A DNA stretch of 64,000 nt, taken from JAEMQF01 sp963850525 (GTDB lineage: Bacteria > Pseudomonadota > Gammaproteobacteria > Burkholderiales > Burkholderiaceae_C). How positions within the stretch are numbered: position 1 is the first letter of the stretch; the number at the start of each line of letters is the position of its first letter. The DNA lies in assembly GCA_963850525.1 (NCBI GenBank), contig CAWKLQ010000004.1, forward strand, positions 1,232,702 through 1,296,701, in the 5' to 3' direction. The notes below the pieces were generated by a model, which saw only the letters and a program-made list of their open reading frames with translations, searched no databases and was not told the origin of the DNA. The position numbers and the translations under genes are program-made. Positions 1-6,871 of this stretch are shown here, piece by piece.

Positions 1-163
1 CACGGTCAGCAATGCGGAAGAAGCTGACGGTCAAGCCGGCCGCATCAAGTGTCGGCTCCAGTGGCCGGGAACTGCCCGTGGCGAACGTCAGCTCCCCGCC
101 TGGCTACGCTGGATCGTCCGTCGGCAACGGGTAGCGGATTTGGGGCAATCGCGTTGGAACCTG

Positions 164-1558
164 TCAGCTCAAGCTCAAGCGGGCCTTCTTGGATTCGATG
201 ATCCCGAACAGGTGCCCTTCGAGCTGGTCGAGTGCCTGGGCCTTCTCGATCAAGTAGTCATGGCGCTCATAGTGCTTCTGCTGCACGCCGGTCGTTCGTC
301 CGTGTGAAAGAAGCTGCGCTCTGATCTCCCGCGACACGCCCAGAGCCTGCAACCGAGTCTCGACGCTTCTACGAATATCCCGGCCCTGAAACGGGTCGAC
401 GCCGGCTCGCTTCTTGGCCGGCACCGTCTTGCCGATGGCCGCAAACACGGGCGGCAAACTGGTGTGGTGGATGGGTTTGATGCCGCCCGTCGTCGAGAAG
501 ATGTACTCGCCGTCGCCATTGAGCGCTCTCAGCGCATTGAGCAGCGTCGCGACCCGTTTCGAGACCGGCAGCACGTGGGGGATGGCCGTGGTGCGTTTGC
601 CCTTCGGATCGGCAAGCCGTAGCACGCGAGCCTTGGTGTCGTAGTCAGCCCACGTCGCGCGCAGCAGTTGGAGGAAGCGCTGGCCACCCAACAACACCTC
701 GCACCGAATCGTGTGGGCCATTTCCAACCGGATATCGTCCAACTTCGCCCAGAGGTGTTTGAACTCGTCGTCACTGAGGATGCGGTCGCGGGTTGACTCG
801 AACTCCTGAATTCGCGGTAGCAGGGCGACCGGATTGCCTGTGAGCTTGAAGACAGCCGAGTCCACTGCAGCTCGGCGGGGATCGAGATCGGAATGCGCGC
901 CGTGGGTGAAGGCGGCCTGGAGGTACGAACGCAGGACGTTGGTCTGCCGACCGATACCCTTGCGCACGAGTCGCGCCAGGATGTCGCGGATAGTCTCCGG
1001 TGCAATCCTGTTCGCCGGCAGCTTGACCAGATCCGGCCAGGGGTCGCTGACGTGCCGCTTGAAGATCGCTGCCACATCGTGCGCCGACTCCTTGCCCGAC
1101 CGCACGAGATAGGCGACGTACGCATCAAGCATTGCGCCGAAGCTGCCAAGCGCAACGGTCTGCCGGGTTGCCTCGATGTTTGCAAGTCGAGATTCGATCC
1201 GGGCAACCTTCGGATCGTTGCCCAGCCGCACGAGTTCGAGCAGGGTGCGTGCCTCGTTGCGCGCATGTTCGAGCGACAGGGCCGGATGCTCGCCGATCTT
1301 CAACTCCCCGCGCAGGGCCTCCTTGCGGTAGCGAAAGGTCCACACACGCCTGAGCTGGCCGCGGGCCTTTGTGCAAGATACGACGAGCCGCCCGTTGCCA
1401 ACGGGCAGAGCGCCGTCGGTCCGGCTCTCGCCTGCCTTGAGGTTCTTGATCGCGAGGTCGGTCAGCGGACGGGCGTCCGTTCGACCAAGGGACTGTTTAT
1501 CACCACTGAAACTGGTCGCCATACAGGTCGCCATAGCGGGGTGGCTGCAGAGAGGCAA
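164..1558 (-). CDS. Tyrosine recombinase (phage-type integrase)
   Basis: Site-specific recombinase of the lambda-integrase family, expected to insert and excise an integrative element at a tRNA 3' end. The 464-residue product has an N-terminal arm-binding part (LTDLAIKNLKAG, then LKIGEHPALSLEHAR) typical of island integrases, a central SAM-like region, and a C-terminal catalytic domain with the first Arg in GGQRFLQLLR, box II in GRDIRRSVETR, the late His in LLSHGRT and the nucleophile Tyr in QKHYERHDY. The usual His of the H-x-x-R box is not evident (GRDIRR), a known kind of variation. The first Met may not be the real start; Met at 1534 or 1522 would remove an untidy N-terminus. The gene reads away from the tRNA fragment about 100 bp from its 5' end, the normal layout for an element whose bulk lies left of this window. 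Confidence 0.9.
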   Translation of the reverse strand: MPLCSHPAMATCMATSFSGDKQSLGRTDARPLTDLAIKNLKAGESRTDGALPVGNGRLVVSCTKARGQLRRVWTFRYRKEALRGELKIGEHPALSLEHARNEARTLLELVRLGNDPKVARIESRLANIEATRQTVALGSFGAMLDAYVAYLVRSGKESAHDVAAIFKRHVSDPWPDLVKLPANRIAPETIRDILARLVRKGIGRQTNVLRSYLQAAFTHGAHSDLDPRRAAVDSAVFKLTGNPVALLPRIQEFESTRDRILSDDEFKHLWAKLDDIRLEMAHTIRCEVLLGGQRFLQLLRATWADYDTKARVLRLADPKGKRTTAIPHVLPVSKRVATLLNALRALNGDGEYIFSTTGGIKPIHHTSLPPVFAAIGKTVPAKKRAGVDPFQGRDIRRSVETRLQALGVSREIRAQLLSHGRTTGVQQKHYERHDYLIEKAQALDQLEGHLFGIIESKKARLSLS

Positions 1559-1656
1559 CTGTAGACCACTGTGGACTGTCTGGAGCCAGAAACCCAGTGT
1601 TTATGCGGGTTCCAAGTCATCCGAAAGATTGCCAGAGACTTCCATGGACGTCGCCT

Positions 1657-1708
1657 AAAACGACTCATAATCCTTTGGTCGCTGGTTCGAGCCCAGCACG
1701 GCCTACCA
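1657..1708 (+). other. 3' tRNA fragment, probable attachment site (att)
   Basis: The stretch reads as the 3' half of a tRNA: anticodon loop CTCATAA (anticodon CAT, Met-like), variable loop, T-arm GCTGG-TTCGAGC-CCAGC, acceptor strand ACGGCCT, then ACCA. The anticodon stem is imperfect (AACGA against TCCTT) and no matching 5' half (AGGCCGT expected) lies upstream, so this is not a functional tRNA gene. With the integrase gene directly to its left, it is best explained as the duplicated core left at the right end of an element that entered a tRNA gene. The intact gene would be at the far left end, outside the window. Confidence 0.75.
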
Positions 1709-1767
1709 GTTTTGTTCATGCGGCTTGCAGCGGCCCTTTCGGCGTGCTCTCCCAGGAGGAGGAACGA

Positions 1768-1986
1768 TTGACCCCGGAGCAGCGAGCGCGCGAAAGCATC
1801 GACCGGCTGCTCACCGCCTGCGGCGTGATCGAGGCCAAGAAGTCTGGCGCCATGCTCACCGGCGTGGAAGCGTAATCCGCCCGCTATGCCCAGGGCCTGC
1901 CTGCCACGCTGCCGGCCGGCTTGCGGCGGGCGAAATCGCCCTCTTGGTTGCGCACGACGCGGAGAAGCTTCAGTCCCGATTCTTGA
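1768..1986 (+). pseudogene. hsdR: hsdR remnant (type I restriction subunit R)
   Basis: From the TTG at 1768, behind a strong GGAGGAGG, the frame reads LTPEQRARESIDRLLTACG, the usual opening of HsdR, then GAMLTGVEA, a TAA stop at 1873-1875, and continues in the same frame as SARYAQGLPATLPAG before the next stop. Known HsdR proteins have a Gln at the stop position, so a CAA to TAA change is likely. Only a small part of a protein of roughly 800-1000 residues is left. From about 1930 another frame reads EIALLVAHDAEKLQSRFLTA up to 2114, possibly a scrap of a further gene; I cannot name it. Confidence 0.7.
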
Positions 1987-2102
1987 CGGCAATGGTTCGT
2001 GAGGGCCAGCTGGAGCTGCGCCACCCCGATGTTCCCAACCCAGGCGTACCGGTCGCTCTCACCGAGAACATAAGGACCTCGCCTGCAGGATGGAACGATA
2101 AG

Positions 2103-2140
2103 ATACCCAATTAGGGTATTCTCATGCCCATTATGGGTAT
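2103..2140 (+). promoter_or_regulatory. Two tandem palindromes at the start of the nucleotidyltransferase gene
   Basis: ATACCCAATTAGGGTAT (2103-2119) is a perfect inverted repeat with 6-bp arms, and ATGCCCATTATGGGTAT (2124-2140) is a near copy 21 bp further on, two helical turns away. The second copy contains both possible start codons (2124 and 2133). Such a pair suggests autoregulation by the HTH domain of the gene product itself; that is inference. Confidence 0.6.
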
Positions 2141-2759
2141 TGCAAAGAAAGCGTCACCAAAGAAGTCGCGCGCAGGAAGCCTCGCAGACGCGTTGTTCTC
2201 CAGCACGCAGCAGCGCGTGCTGGCGTGGCTGTTCGGCCAGCCCGAACGCAGCTTCTACGCCACTGAGTTGATCGGGCTGGCGGGTGCGGGCTCCGGTGCG
2301 GTGCAACGCGAACTCGCGCGCCTGGCGCAGAGCGGGCTCGTCACGGCACGCGCGGTGGGCAACCAGAAGCATTACCAAGCCAACCCCGAGGCGCCGATTT
2401 ACGCTGAGTTGTGCGGCATCGTGCAAAAAACCGTCGGTCTGGCCGAGCCGCTGCGCGAGGCGCTGGCGCCACTCGCCACGCGCATTCGGGCGGCATTCGT
2501 TTATGGATCGGTCGCGAAACGCGAGGACACGGCTTCGAGCGACATCGATCTGATGCTGATCAGCGACGAGCTGGCCTACTCCGATCTGTACGCGGCGCTC
2601 GAGGAAGTGAGCACGCGGCTCGGCCGCACGGTGAACCCGACGATCTACACGATGCAGGAACTGGCCAAGCGCGTCAAGCGCAAGGAGGCATTCGCCACCC
2701 GCGTGCTGGCGCAATCCAAGCTGTGGCTGATCGGAGGTGAAGATGCCCTCGGCCTTTGA
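2124..2759 (+). CDS. HTH + MNT-type nucleotidyltransferase protein
   Basis: The 211-residue protein has an N-terminal winged-helix domain (about residues 25-95; TELIGLAGAGSGAVQRELAR is the recognition region) and a C-terminal minimal nucleotidyltransferase domain (about 115-200) with the signature GSVAKREDTASSDIDLM, which holds the G-S and D-x-D metal-binding residues. MNT proteins act as antitoxins of HEPN RNases in HEPN/MNT modules by nucleotidylating the toxin. The downstream gene is a HEPN-like protein that overlaps this one by 17 bp, which fits such a pair, although the extra HTH domain and the upstream palindromes point to a DNA-binding autoregulator as well. The start at 2124 or 2133 cannot be separated by a ribosome-binding site. 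Confidence 0.8.
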   Translation: MPIMGIAKKASPKKSRAGSLADALFSSTQQRVLAWLFGQPERSFYATELIGLAGAGSGAVQRELARLAQSGLVTARAVGNQKHYQANPEAPIYAELCGIVQKTVGLAEPLREALAPLATRIRAAFVYGSVAKREDTASSDIDLMLISDELAYSDLYAALEEVSTRLGRTVNPTIYTMQELAKRVKRKEAFATRVLAQSKLWLIGGEDALGL

Positions 2760-3171
2760 AAACCTCTGTGGCGCGGGCAAGCCGCTGAAGGCCGAGGCAC
2801 CCGACGCCAACGAGTTCGCCGGTCTCAAGCGCTCGGGCCTCGCGCGCTTGAAGGACGCGGGCACCACCACACTGTCGCTCGAAGGTCGATTCGACCTGGC
2901 CTACAACGCCGCGCACGCGTTGTGCTGCGCTGGGTTGCGCTGGCATGGCTACCGCTCCAGCAACCGCTATATCGTTTTCCAGATGCTGCCGCACACGCTG
3001 GGCCTCGGGCCCGAGGTGTGGCGCGTGCTGTCCAAGTGCCACGACCTGCGCAACCTCGGTGAGTACGAGGGCGATCTGAACATCGATGCGCGCATCGTCA
3101 CTGACCTGATCGCCGCCTGCCGCGCCGTTGCGGCCAAGGTCGAGGCGCTGCCGCTCCCCGCCAAGAAGTGA
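2743..3171 (+). CDS. HEPN-like domain protein, partner of the nucleotidyltransferase
   Basis: Helical protein of 142 residues starting MPSAFENLCG; the ATG at 2743 follows GGAGG with 5-bp spacing, so the earlier GTG at 2737 is unlikely. It resembles HEPN-fold proteins: RFDLAYNAAHALC in helix 1-2 and KCHDLRNLGEYEGD near residue 100. A textbook R-x4-6-H RNase motif is not present at the usual site (RNLGEYE instead of RN-x4-H), so catalysis is uncertain. The gene overlaps the nucleotidyltransferase gene and its stop overlaps the GTG of the hsdM remnant. Together with the preceding gene it would form a toxin-antitoxin or defence-associated module inside a former restriction locus. Confidence 0.65.
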   Translation: MPSAFENLCGAGKPLKAEAPDANEFAGLKRSGLARLKDAGTTTLSLEGRFDLAYNAAHALCCAGLRWHGYRSSNRYIVFQMLPHTLGLGPEVWRVLSKCHDLRNLGEYEGDLNIDARIVTDLIAACRAVAAKVEALPLPAKK

Positions 3172-3344
3172 ACGCCTCCACCCTCGTCCAGAAACTCTGG
3201 AACTACTGCAGCGTCTTGCGCGACGACGGCATGAGCTTTGGCGACTATCTGGCAGATTTGGCTCTGACGACGAGATGAGCAACCCCTTCTCCCTCCGCAT
3301 CTTCGTCGCACATCGTGCTGGCCAATCCGCCGTTCGGCAAGAAG
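3168..3344 (+). pseudogene. hsdM: hsdM remnant (type I DNA methyltransferase)
   Basis: The frame from the GTG at 3168 reads NASTLVQKLWNYCSVLRDD then GMSFGDYL, the usual N-terminus of HsdM, and stops at 3276. In another frame 40 bp later the sequence reads IVLANPPFGKK (about 3312-3344), the catalytic NPPF motif of the same protein. About 200 residues between these two parts are missing, so the gene has an internal deletion and a frame change and cannot be functional. Confidence 0.75.
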
Positions 3345-3965
3345 CCCGATACGGGCGATGCGACCACATTCCTCTCGTCGCTCAACAAGGGGCTGCACGA
3401 CTGCCGAAAGGCGACCGATCGGGACCTCAGTACCGGGCGACGTTTGGACTCGGGCGAGCACGACTCCTGGGTCGGCGCGCTTGGCTATCTGGCATTGCTC
3501 GACCACATCGGAACTTGCTTCACGCGCGTTGATCGGCATTCAGCGGGGCAGCCGCATGAGGACAATCCGATCGTCAGCGCATTGCGCGCGTTCAGCGACC
3601 TCGAAGGCGATGAAGTCACTGCGCTCTATGCCCTGCGCTGCGCGTTTGCGCATGACTTCTCGCTGTGCAATGGGCATGAGAGCAAGCCGGAGCTGCGCCA
3701 CTGCTTCCGCCTGCTCCCGGATGTGGATGAACCGTTGGTGACGATGCCGAAGAAACGATGGGATGGCGACTACAGCAACCGGCCGCCGGAATGCTGGACG
3801 GCTGTCGGGCTGACTCTGCTGGGTGATTTGGTCGAAGACATTTGCGCGCAGCTACCGCAATTGCACCGCGACGGCAAACTGAAACTCAAGCTGAAAGGCG
3901 GCGCGGATGAGCTGTACCACCGGTACACGGTTCAGAAGACTGTCAATGCTCTGAAGGACTCATAG
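3315..3965 (+). CDS. Hypothetical protein, candidate HEPN fold, start fused to the hsdM scrap
   Basis: I do not recognise the family. The open frame begins inside the NPPF scrap of hsdM, so the first ~10 residues are foreign and the original start may have been lost in the deletion. The rest (about 200 residues) looks helical and carries YALRCAFAHDFSLCN near residue 118, which contains R-x4-H, the active-site pattern of HEPN ribonucleases; this is suggestive only. A CxxxH-like or membrane signal is not seen. It may be a second HEPN-type defence gene of the same decayed locus. No ribosome-binding site fixes a start. Confidence 0.5.
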   Translation: MLANPPFGKKPDTGDATTFLSSLNKGLHDCRKATDRDLSTGRRLDSGEHDSWVGALGYLALLDHIGTCFTRVDRHSAGQPHEDNPIVSALRAFSDLEGDEVTALYALRCAFAHDFSLCNGHESKPELRHCFRLLPDVDEPLVTMPKKRWDGDYSNRPPECWTAVGLTLLGDLVEDICAQLPQLHRDGKLKLKLKGGADELYHRYTVQKTVNALKDS

Positions 3966-3994
3966 TCAGGCCCCTGATCGGAGAGTGCTCAGGC

Positions 3995-4789
3995 TCAAGC
4001 CCCCGGCCGCACATGCGCACTCGCCTCGTCTTCCACACGCTGCCACACCTCGAGCGCGATCGGGTTCTTGCTCTCTTCCAGGATGTGGCCGACCAGGCCG
4101 ATCGCGCGCGCGAACACGCCGATGCCGCGAACGATCTGCCATGGCAGGCCGAGTTCGCAGCAGATGGATCCGATCGCGCCGGTGGCGTTGATCGGCAAGG
4201 TCTTGCCGGTGACTCGCTGCGCCTCGGCGCAGATCAGTTGCTCGAGGGCAATGTAGTCGCCGCTGAACCCGTTCTCCTTGGCGAGCTGGAACAGGCGCGG
4301 CGTGCGCGGGTCGATGGGCTTGTGCACCGGATGCCCCAGGCCGGGGACGATTTGCCCGCGCGCCCGAAATGCGGTGACGGTGTCGCGCGCGATGCGCTCC
4401 AGGTCCGCGTGCGGCGTGCCTTTGGTTCCCAGCGGCAGCGCCTCATAGAGCATCTTCGCCGTGCCCTCGGTCGAGCCGACGAACATCGTGCCCAGCCCGC
4501 ACAAACCGGCGGCCACGGCCGCCTGCAACGCCTCGGGCGCACCCGCGTAGGTGAGGCGCGCCGCCAACGAACTCGGCGTGATGCCGTGTTCGACGAGCGT
4601 CACGGCGACCGCGTTGAACAGCACCGACTCCTGCGGCGTGGGCCTGCGCCCGACGAGCAAGAGAAACGCCATGTCGCCCAAGTTGATGTGGCCCAGCAGC
4701 GCATCGGGCAGGCTCTGGCCATGCACCTCGATTCGGTCGGGCGTGCTCCATGCGATGTCGGATCGGATCGGTTTGCTCTTGCGGGCCAT
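3995..4789 (-). CDS. Citryl-CoA lyase / citrate-synthase-like protein
   Basis: Member of the citrate synthase superfamily of the short type (264 residues against ~430 for citrate synthase), as in the lyase half of ATP-citrate lyase and stand-alone citryl-CoA lyases. Recognisable parts: HGQSLPDALLGHINLGDMAF at residues 18-37, PGLGHPVHKPIDPRTPRL (about 148-165) with the catalytic His region, and LPINATGAIGSICCELGL with the later Gly-rich helix. ATG at 4789 is preceded by GGAG. It is transcribed divergently from an acyl-CoA dehydrogenase at the edge of the CoA-thioester region, so a role in cleaving or forming a hydroxyacyl-CoA in that pathway is possible; the substrate is unknown. Confidence 0.8.
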   Translation of the reverse strand: MARKSKPIRSDIAWSTPDRIEVHGQSLPDALLGHINLGDMAFLLLVGRRPTPQESVLFNAVAVTLVEHGITPSSLAARLTYAGAPEALQAAVAAGLCGLGTMFVGSTEGTAKMLYEALPLGTKGTPHADLERIARDTVTAFRARGQIVPGLGHPVHKPIDPRTPRLFQLAKENGFSGDYIALEQLICAEAQRVTGKTLPINATGAIGSICCELGLPWQIVRGIGVFARAIGLVGHILEESKNPIALEVWQRVEDEASAHVRPGA

Positions 4790-4880
4790 GCGGGTCTCCA
4801 GGGGGCAGTGAATGGATGGATAGATAGAGGGATCGATTGTTTGTCGCGGCGATTTTGCGCCGGCACGACACAATAGCTGC

Positions 4881-6038
4881 ATGAGCGCGAACCCGTCCCG
4901 CAGCCCGTTCTACAGCGCCGAGCACCACGCCTTTCGCGACGCGTTGCGCCGCTTTGTCGCGCGTGAAATCACACCGAACGTTGAAGCCTGGGAACGTGCA
5001 GAGGGCTTTCCCGTCGAGCTGTATCGCAAGGCCGCTGACATCGGCTTGCTTGGGTTGGGCTTCCCGCAGGCGTACGGCGGCAATGACGGCGACTTGTTCA
5101 TGAGCGTCATCGCTGCGCAGGAACTGGCGCGCTGCGGCGCCGGTGGTGTGCCTGCGAGTCTGATGTCGCACACGATAGGCTGCCCGCCCATCGTCAACGT
5201 CGGCTCCGAAGAACTCAAGCGCAGGGTGCTGCCGCCGGTGTTGCGCGGCGAGAAAATCAGCGCGCTGGCGATCACCGAGCCCTCGGGGGGCTCCGACGTA
5301 GCGAACCTGCAGACGACGGCGCGGCGCGACGGCGCGCACTTCGTCGTGAACGGCGCGAAGACCTTCATCACGTCGGGCGTGCGCGCCGATTTTTACACCG
5401 TCGCGGTGCGCACCGGCGGCGCGGGGGCGAGCGGCGTGTCGCTGTTGCTCATCGAAAAGGGCACGCCCGGCTTCACTCAAACGCCGCTGCAGAAGATGGG
5501 CTGGCACAGCTCGGACACGGCGGCGCTGTTCTTCGACGATTGCCGCGTGCCGGTGCAACACCTGATCGGCGTGGAGAACCAGGGTTTCATGGCGGTGATG
5601 CGCAATTTCAACCGCGAGCGCATCTTCCTGGCCGCAGGCGCAAACGGTTTTGCGCGCGTCTGTCTGGACGAAGCGCTCGCCTGGTCGCGCAGTCGCGAAA
5701 TGTTCGGCGGCAAACTCATAGACCAGCAGGTCACGCGCCACAAACTTGCCGACATGGCGATGCGCATCGAGGCGACGCAGGCGCTGCTCGAGTTGTTGAC
5801 GTGGCGCGTCGAGCAGGGCGACGCTCCGGTGGGCGAAATCTGCCTGCTGAAGAATCAGGCGACGCAGACGCTCGGATTTTGCGCGAGTGAGGCAGTGCAG
5901 CTGCACGGCGGCATGGGTTTCATGCGCGGCGTGACGGTCGAGCGCATTTACCGCGAAGTGAAGGTCAATGCGATCGGCGGCGGCGCCGAAGAAGTGATGC
6001 GCGACCTGGCGGCGCGCCAGCTCGGCTTTCACGCCTGA
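4881..6038 (+). CDS. Acyl-CoA dehydrogenase
   Basis: FAD enzyme that introduces an alpha,beta double bond into an acyl-CoA. The 385-residue length and motifs are canonical: N-terminal helical domain, ALAITEPSGGSDVANLQTTA (FAD/substrate beta domain, about 130-150), TKFI-equivalent KTFITSGVRADF, and C-terminal QLHGGMGFMRGVTVERIYRE with the adenine-binding loop. The base candidate lies in this last segment (Glu of VERIYRE, about 360). ATG at 4881 is 91 bp from the divergent citryl-CoA-lyase-like gene. It is the first of six acyl-CoA dehydrogenase genes between 4.8 and 26 kb. Confidence 0.93.
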   Translation: MSANPSRSPFYSAEHHAFRDALRRFVAREITPNVEAWERAEGFPVELYRKAADIGLLGLGFPQAYGGNDGDLFMSVIAAQELARCGAGGVPASLMSHTIGCPPIVNVGSEELKRRVLPPVLRGEKISALAITEPSGGSDVANLQTTARRDGAHFVVNGAKTFITSGVRADFYTVAVRTGGAGASGVSLLLIEKGTPGFTQTPLQKMGWHSSDTAALFFDDCRVPVQHLIGVENQGFMAVMRNFNRERIFLAAGANGFARVCLDEALAWSRSREMFGGKLIDQQVTRHKLADMAMRIEATQALLELLTWRVEQGDAPVGEICLLKNQATQTLGFCASEAVQLHGGMGFMRGVTVERIYREVKVNAIGGGAEEVMRDLAARQLGFHA

Positions 6039-6052
6039 CGCGCTGTTGGGGC

Positions 6053-6781
6053 TCAACCGCCCCGGACGCTCTTTTCCACGTCGCGCTCGAAGTCCGACGC
6101 CGTGCCTTGCGGCCCCCAGCGCGAGAAGGTCGGGTACTGCTCGCGAAACGCCGCGAGCAGCGCGTCACGCGGCAGGTCGGCGAAATGGCCGCGCTGCTTC
6201 ACGTACTCCATGTGGCGCCGCCCGACCGCGTCGAACGGGTGGAAGATCGAGTCGATGATCCCGTCGAACTCGAGCGGCAGGATGCCGGCCTTGTCGCACA
6301 GCGTCCGGTTGAACGACGGGGTGGACTTGACCCAGCGCGAGTCTATCCACAACTCGGCGTAGCCGTGAAAGACGAACAGGTCGCTGCCCATCATGTCGTG
6401 CAGCTTCGGGCTCGTCAGGTGGTTGCGCACGTCGGCATAACCCAGCCGCGCCGGCACGCCGAGCACGCGCGCTGCCGCGGCCATCAGCACCGCCTTGGGG
6501 ATGCAGAAGCCGCGGCCGGTCTCGATCACCGTGCTCGCCTTGAGGCCGTGTTCCGAGACGTCGAGGTTGTACGGGTCGTAGCGGAACTGATCGCGCACCG
6601 CGTAGTACAGCTTGACGGCAATATCGCGCGCGGCCATCGATTCGTTCGCGTGCGAACGCGCGAAGGCGATCACCGCCGGGTGGTCGCTGTCGACATAGCG
6701 TGCGGGTGCGAGATATTGCGCCAGGTCGGGCGCCGCATCGGGCGCTGTATCGGGCACGGCAGCGGGGGCAACTGCGGACAT
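6053..6781 (-). CDS. Transglutaminase-like cysteine protease fold protein
   Basis: Transglutaminase-like superfamily protein of 242 residues. The catalytic triad is visible: Cys in GRGFCIPKAVLMAAAARVLG (about residue 93), His in FVFHGYAELWIDSRW (about 143) and the following Asp region. No signal peptide is seen, so it is probably cytoplasmic. Its ATG at 6781 has AGGAGTGA in front. It is convergent with the preceding acyl-CoA dehydrogenase and divergent from the dienoyl-CoA-reductase-like gene; the shared 90-bp divergent region holds a CGAAC-N4-GTTAG site. Proteins of this type occur in several catabolic clusters, but the role is not clear. Confidence 0.8.
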   Translation of the reverse strand: MSAVAPAAVPDTAPDAAPDLAQYLAPARYVDSDHPAVIAFARSHANESMAARDIAVKLYYAVRDQFRYDPYNLDVSEHGLKASTVIETGRGFCIPKAVLMAAAARVLGVPARLGYADVRNHLTSPKLHDMMGSDLFVFHGYAELWIDSRWVKSTPSFNRTLCDKAGILPLEFDGIIDSIFHPFDAVGRRHMEYVKQRGHFADLPRDALLAAFREQYPTFSRWGPQGTASDFERDVEKSVRGG

Positions 6782-6826
6782 CTCACTCCTTGAGGGCGTT
6801 CGAAGCCACTGTATCATCGACAGCGC

Positions 6827-6840
6827 CGAACAGACGTTAG
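6827..6840 (+). promoter_or_regulatory. Putative TetR operator, site 1 (CGAAC-AGAC-GTTAG)
   Basis: An interrupted inverted repeat between the divergent transglutaminase-like and dienoyl-CoA-reductase-like genes. It is nearly the same as site 3 upstream of tetR over CGAACA-ACGTTAGTTAGA. Matching sites occur at 9771, 26009 and 26931. Confidence 0.6.
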
Positions 6841-6871
6841 TTAGAAGCGAATTCACCTCGGAGGAGTGCTG

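Noticed and set aside
1657..1708. A functional tRNA gene
   Set aside because: The D-arm and 5' acceptor strand are missing and the anticodon stem is mismatched.
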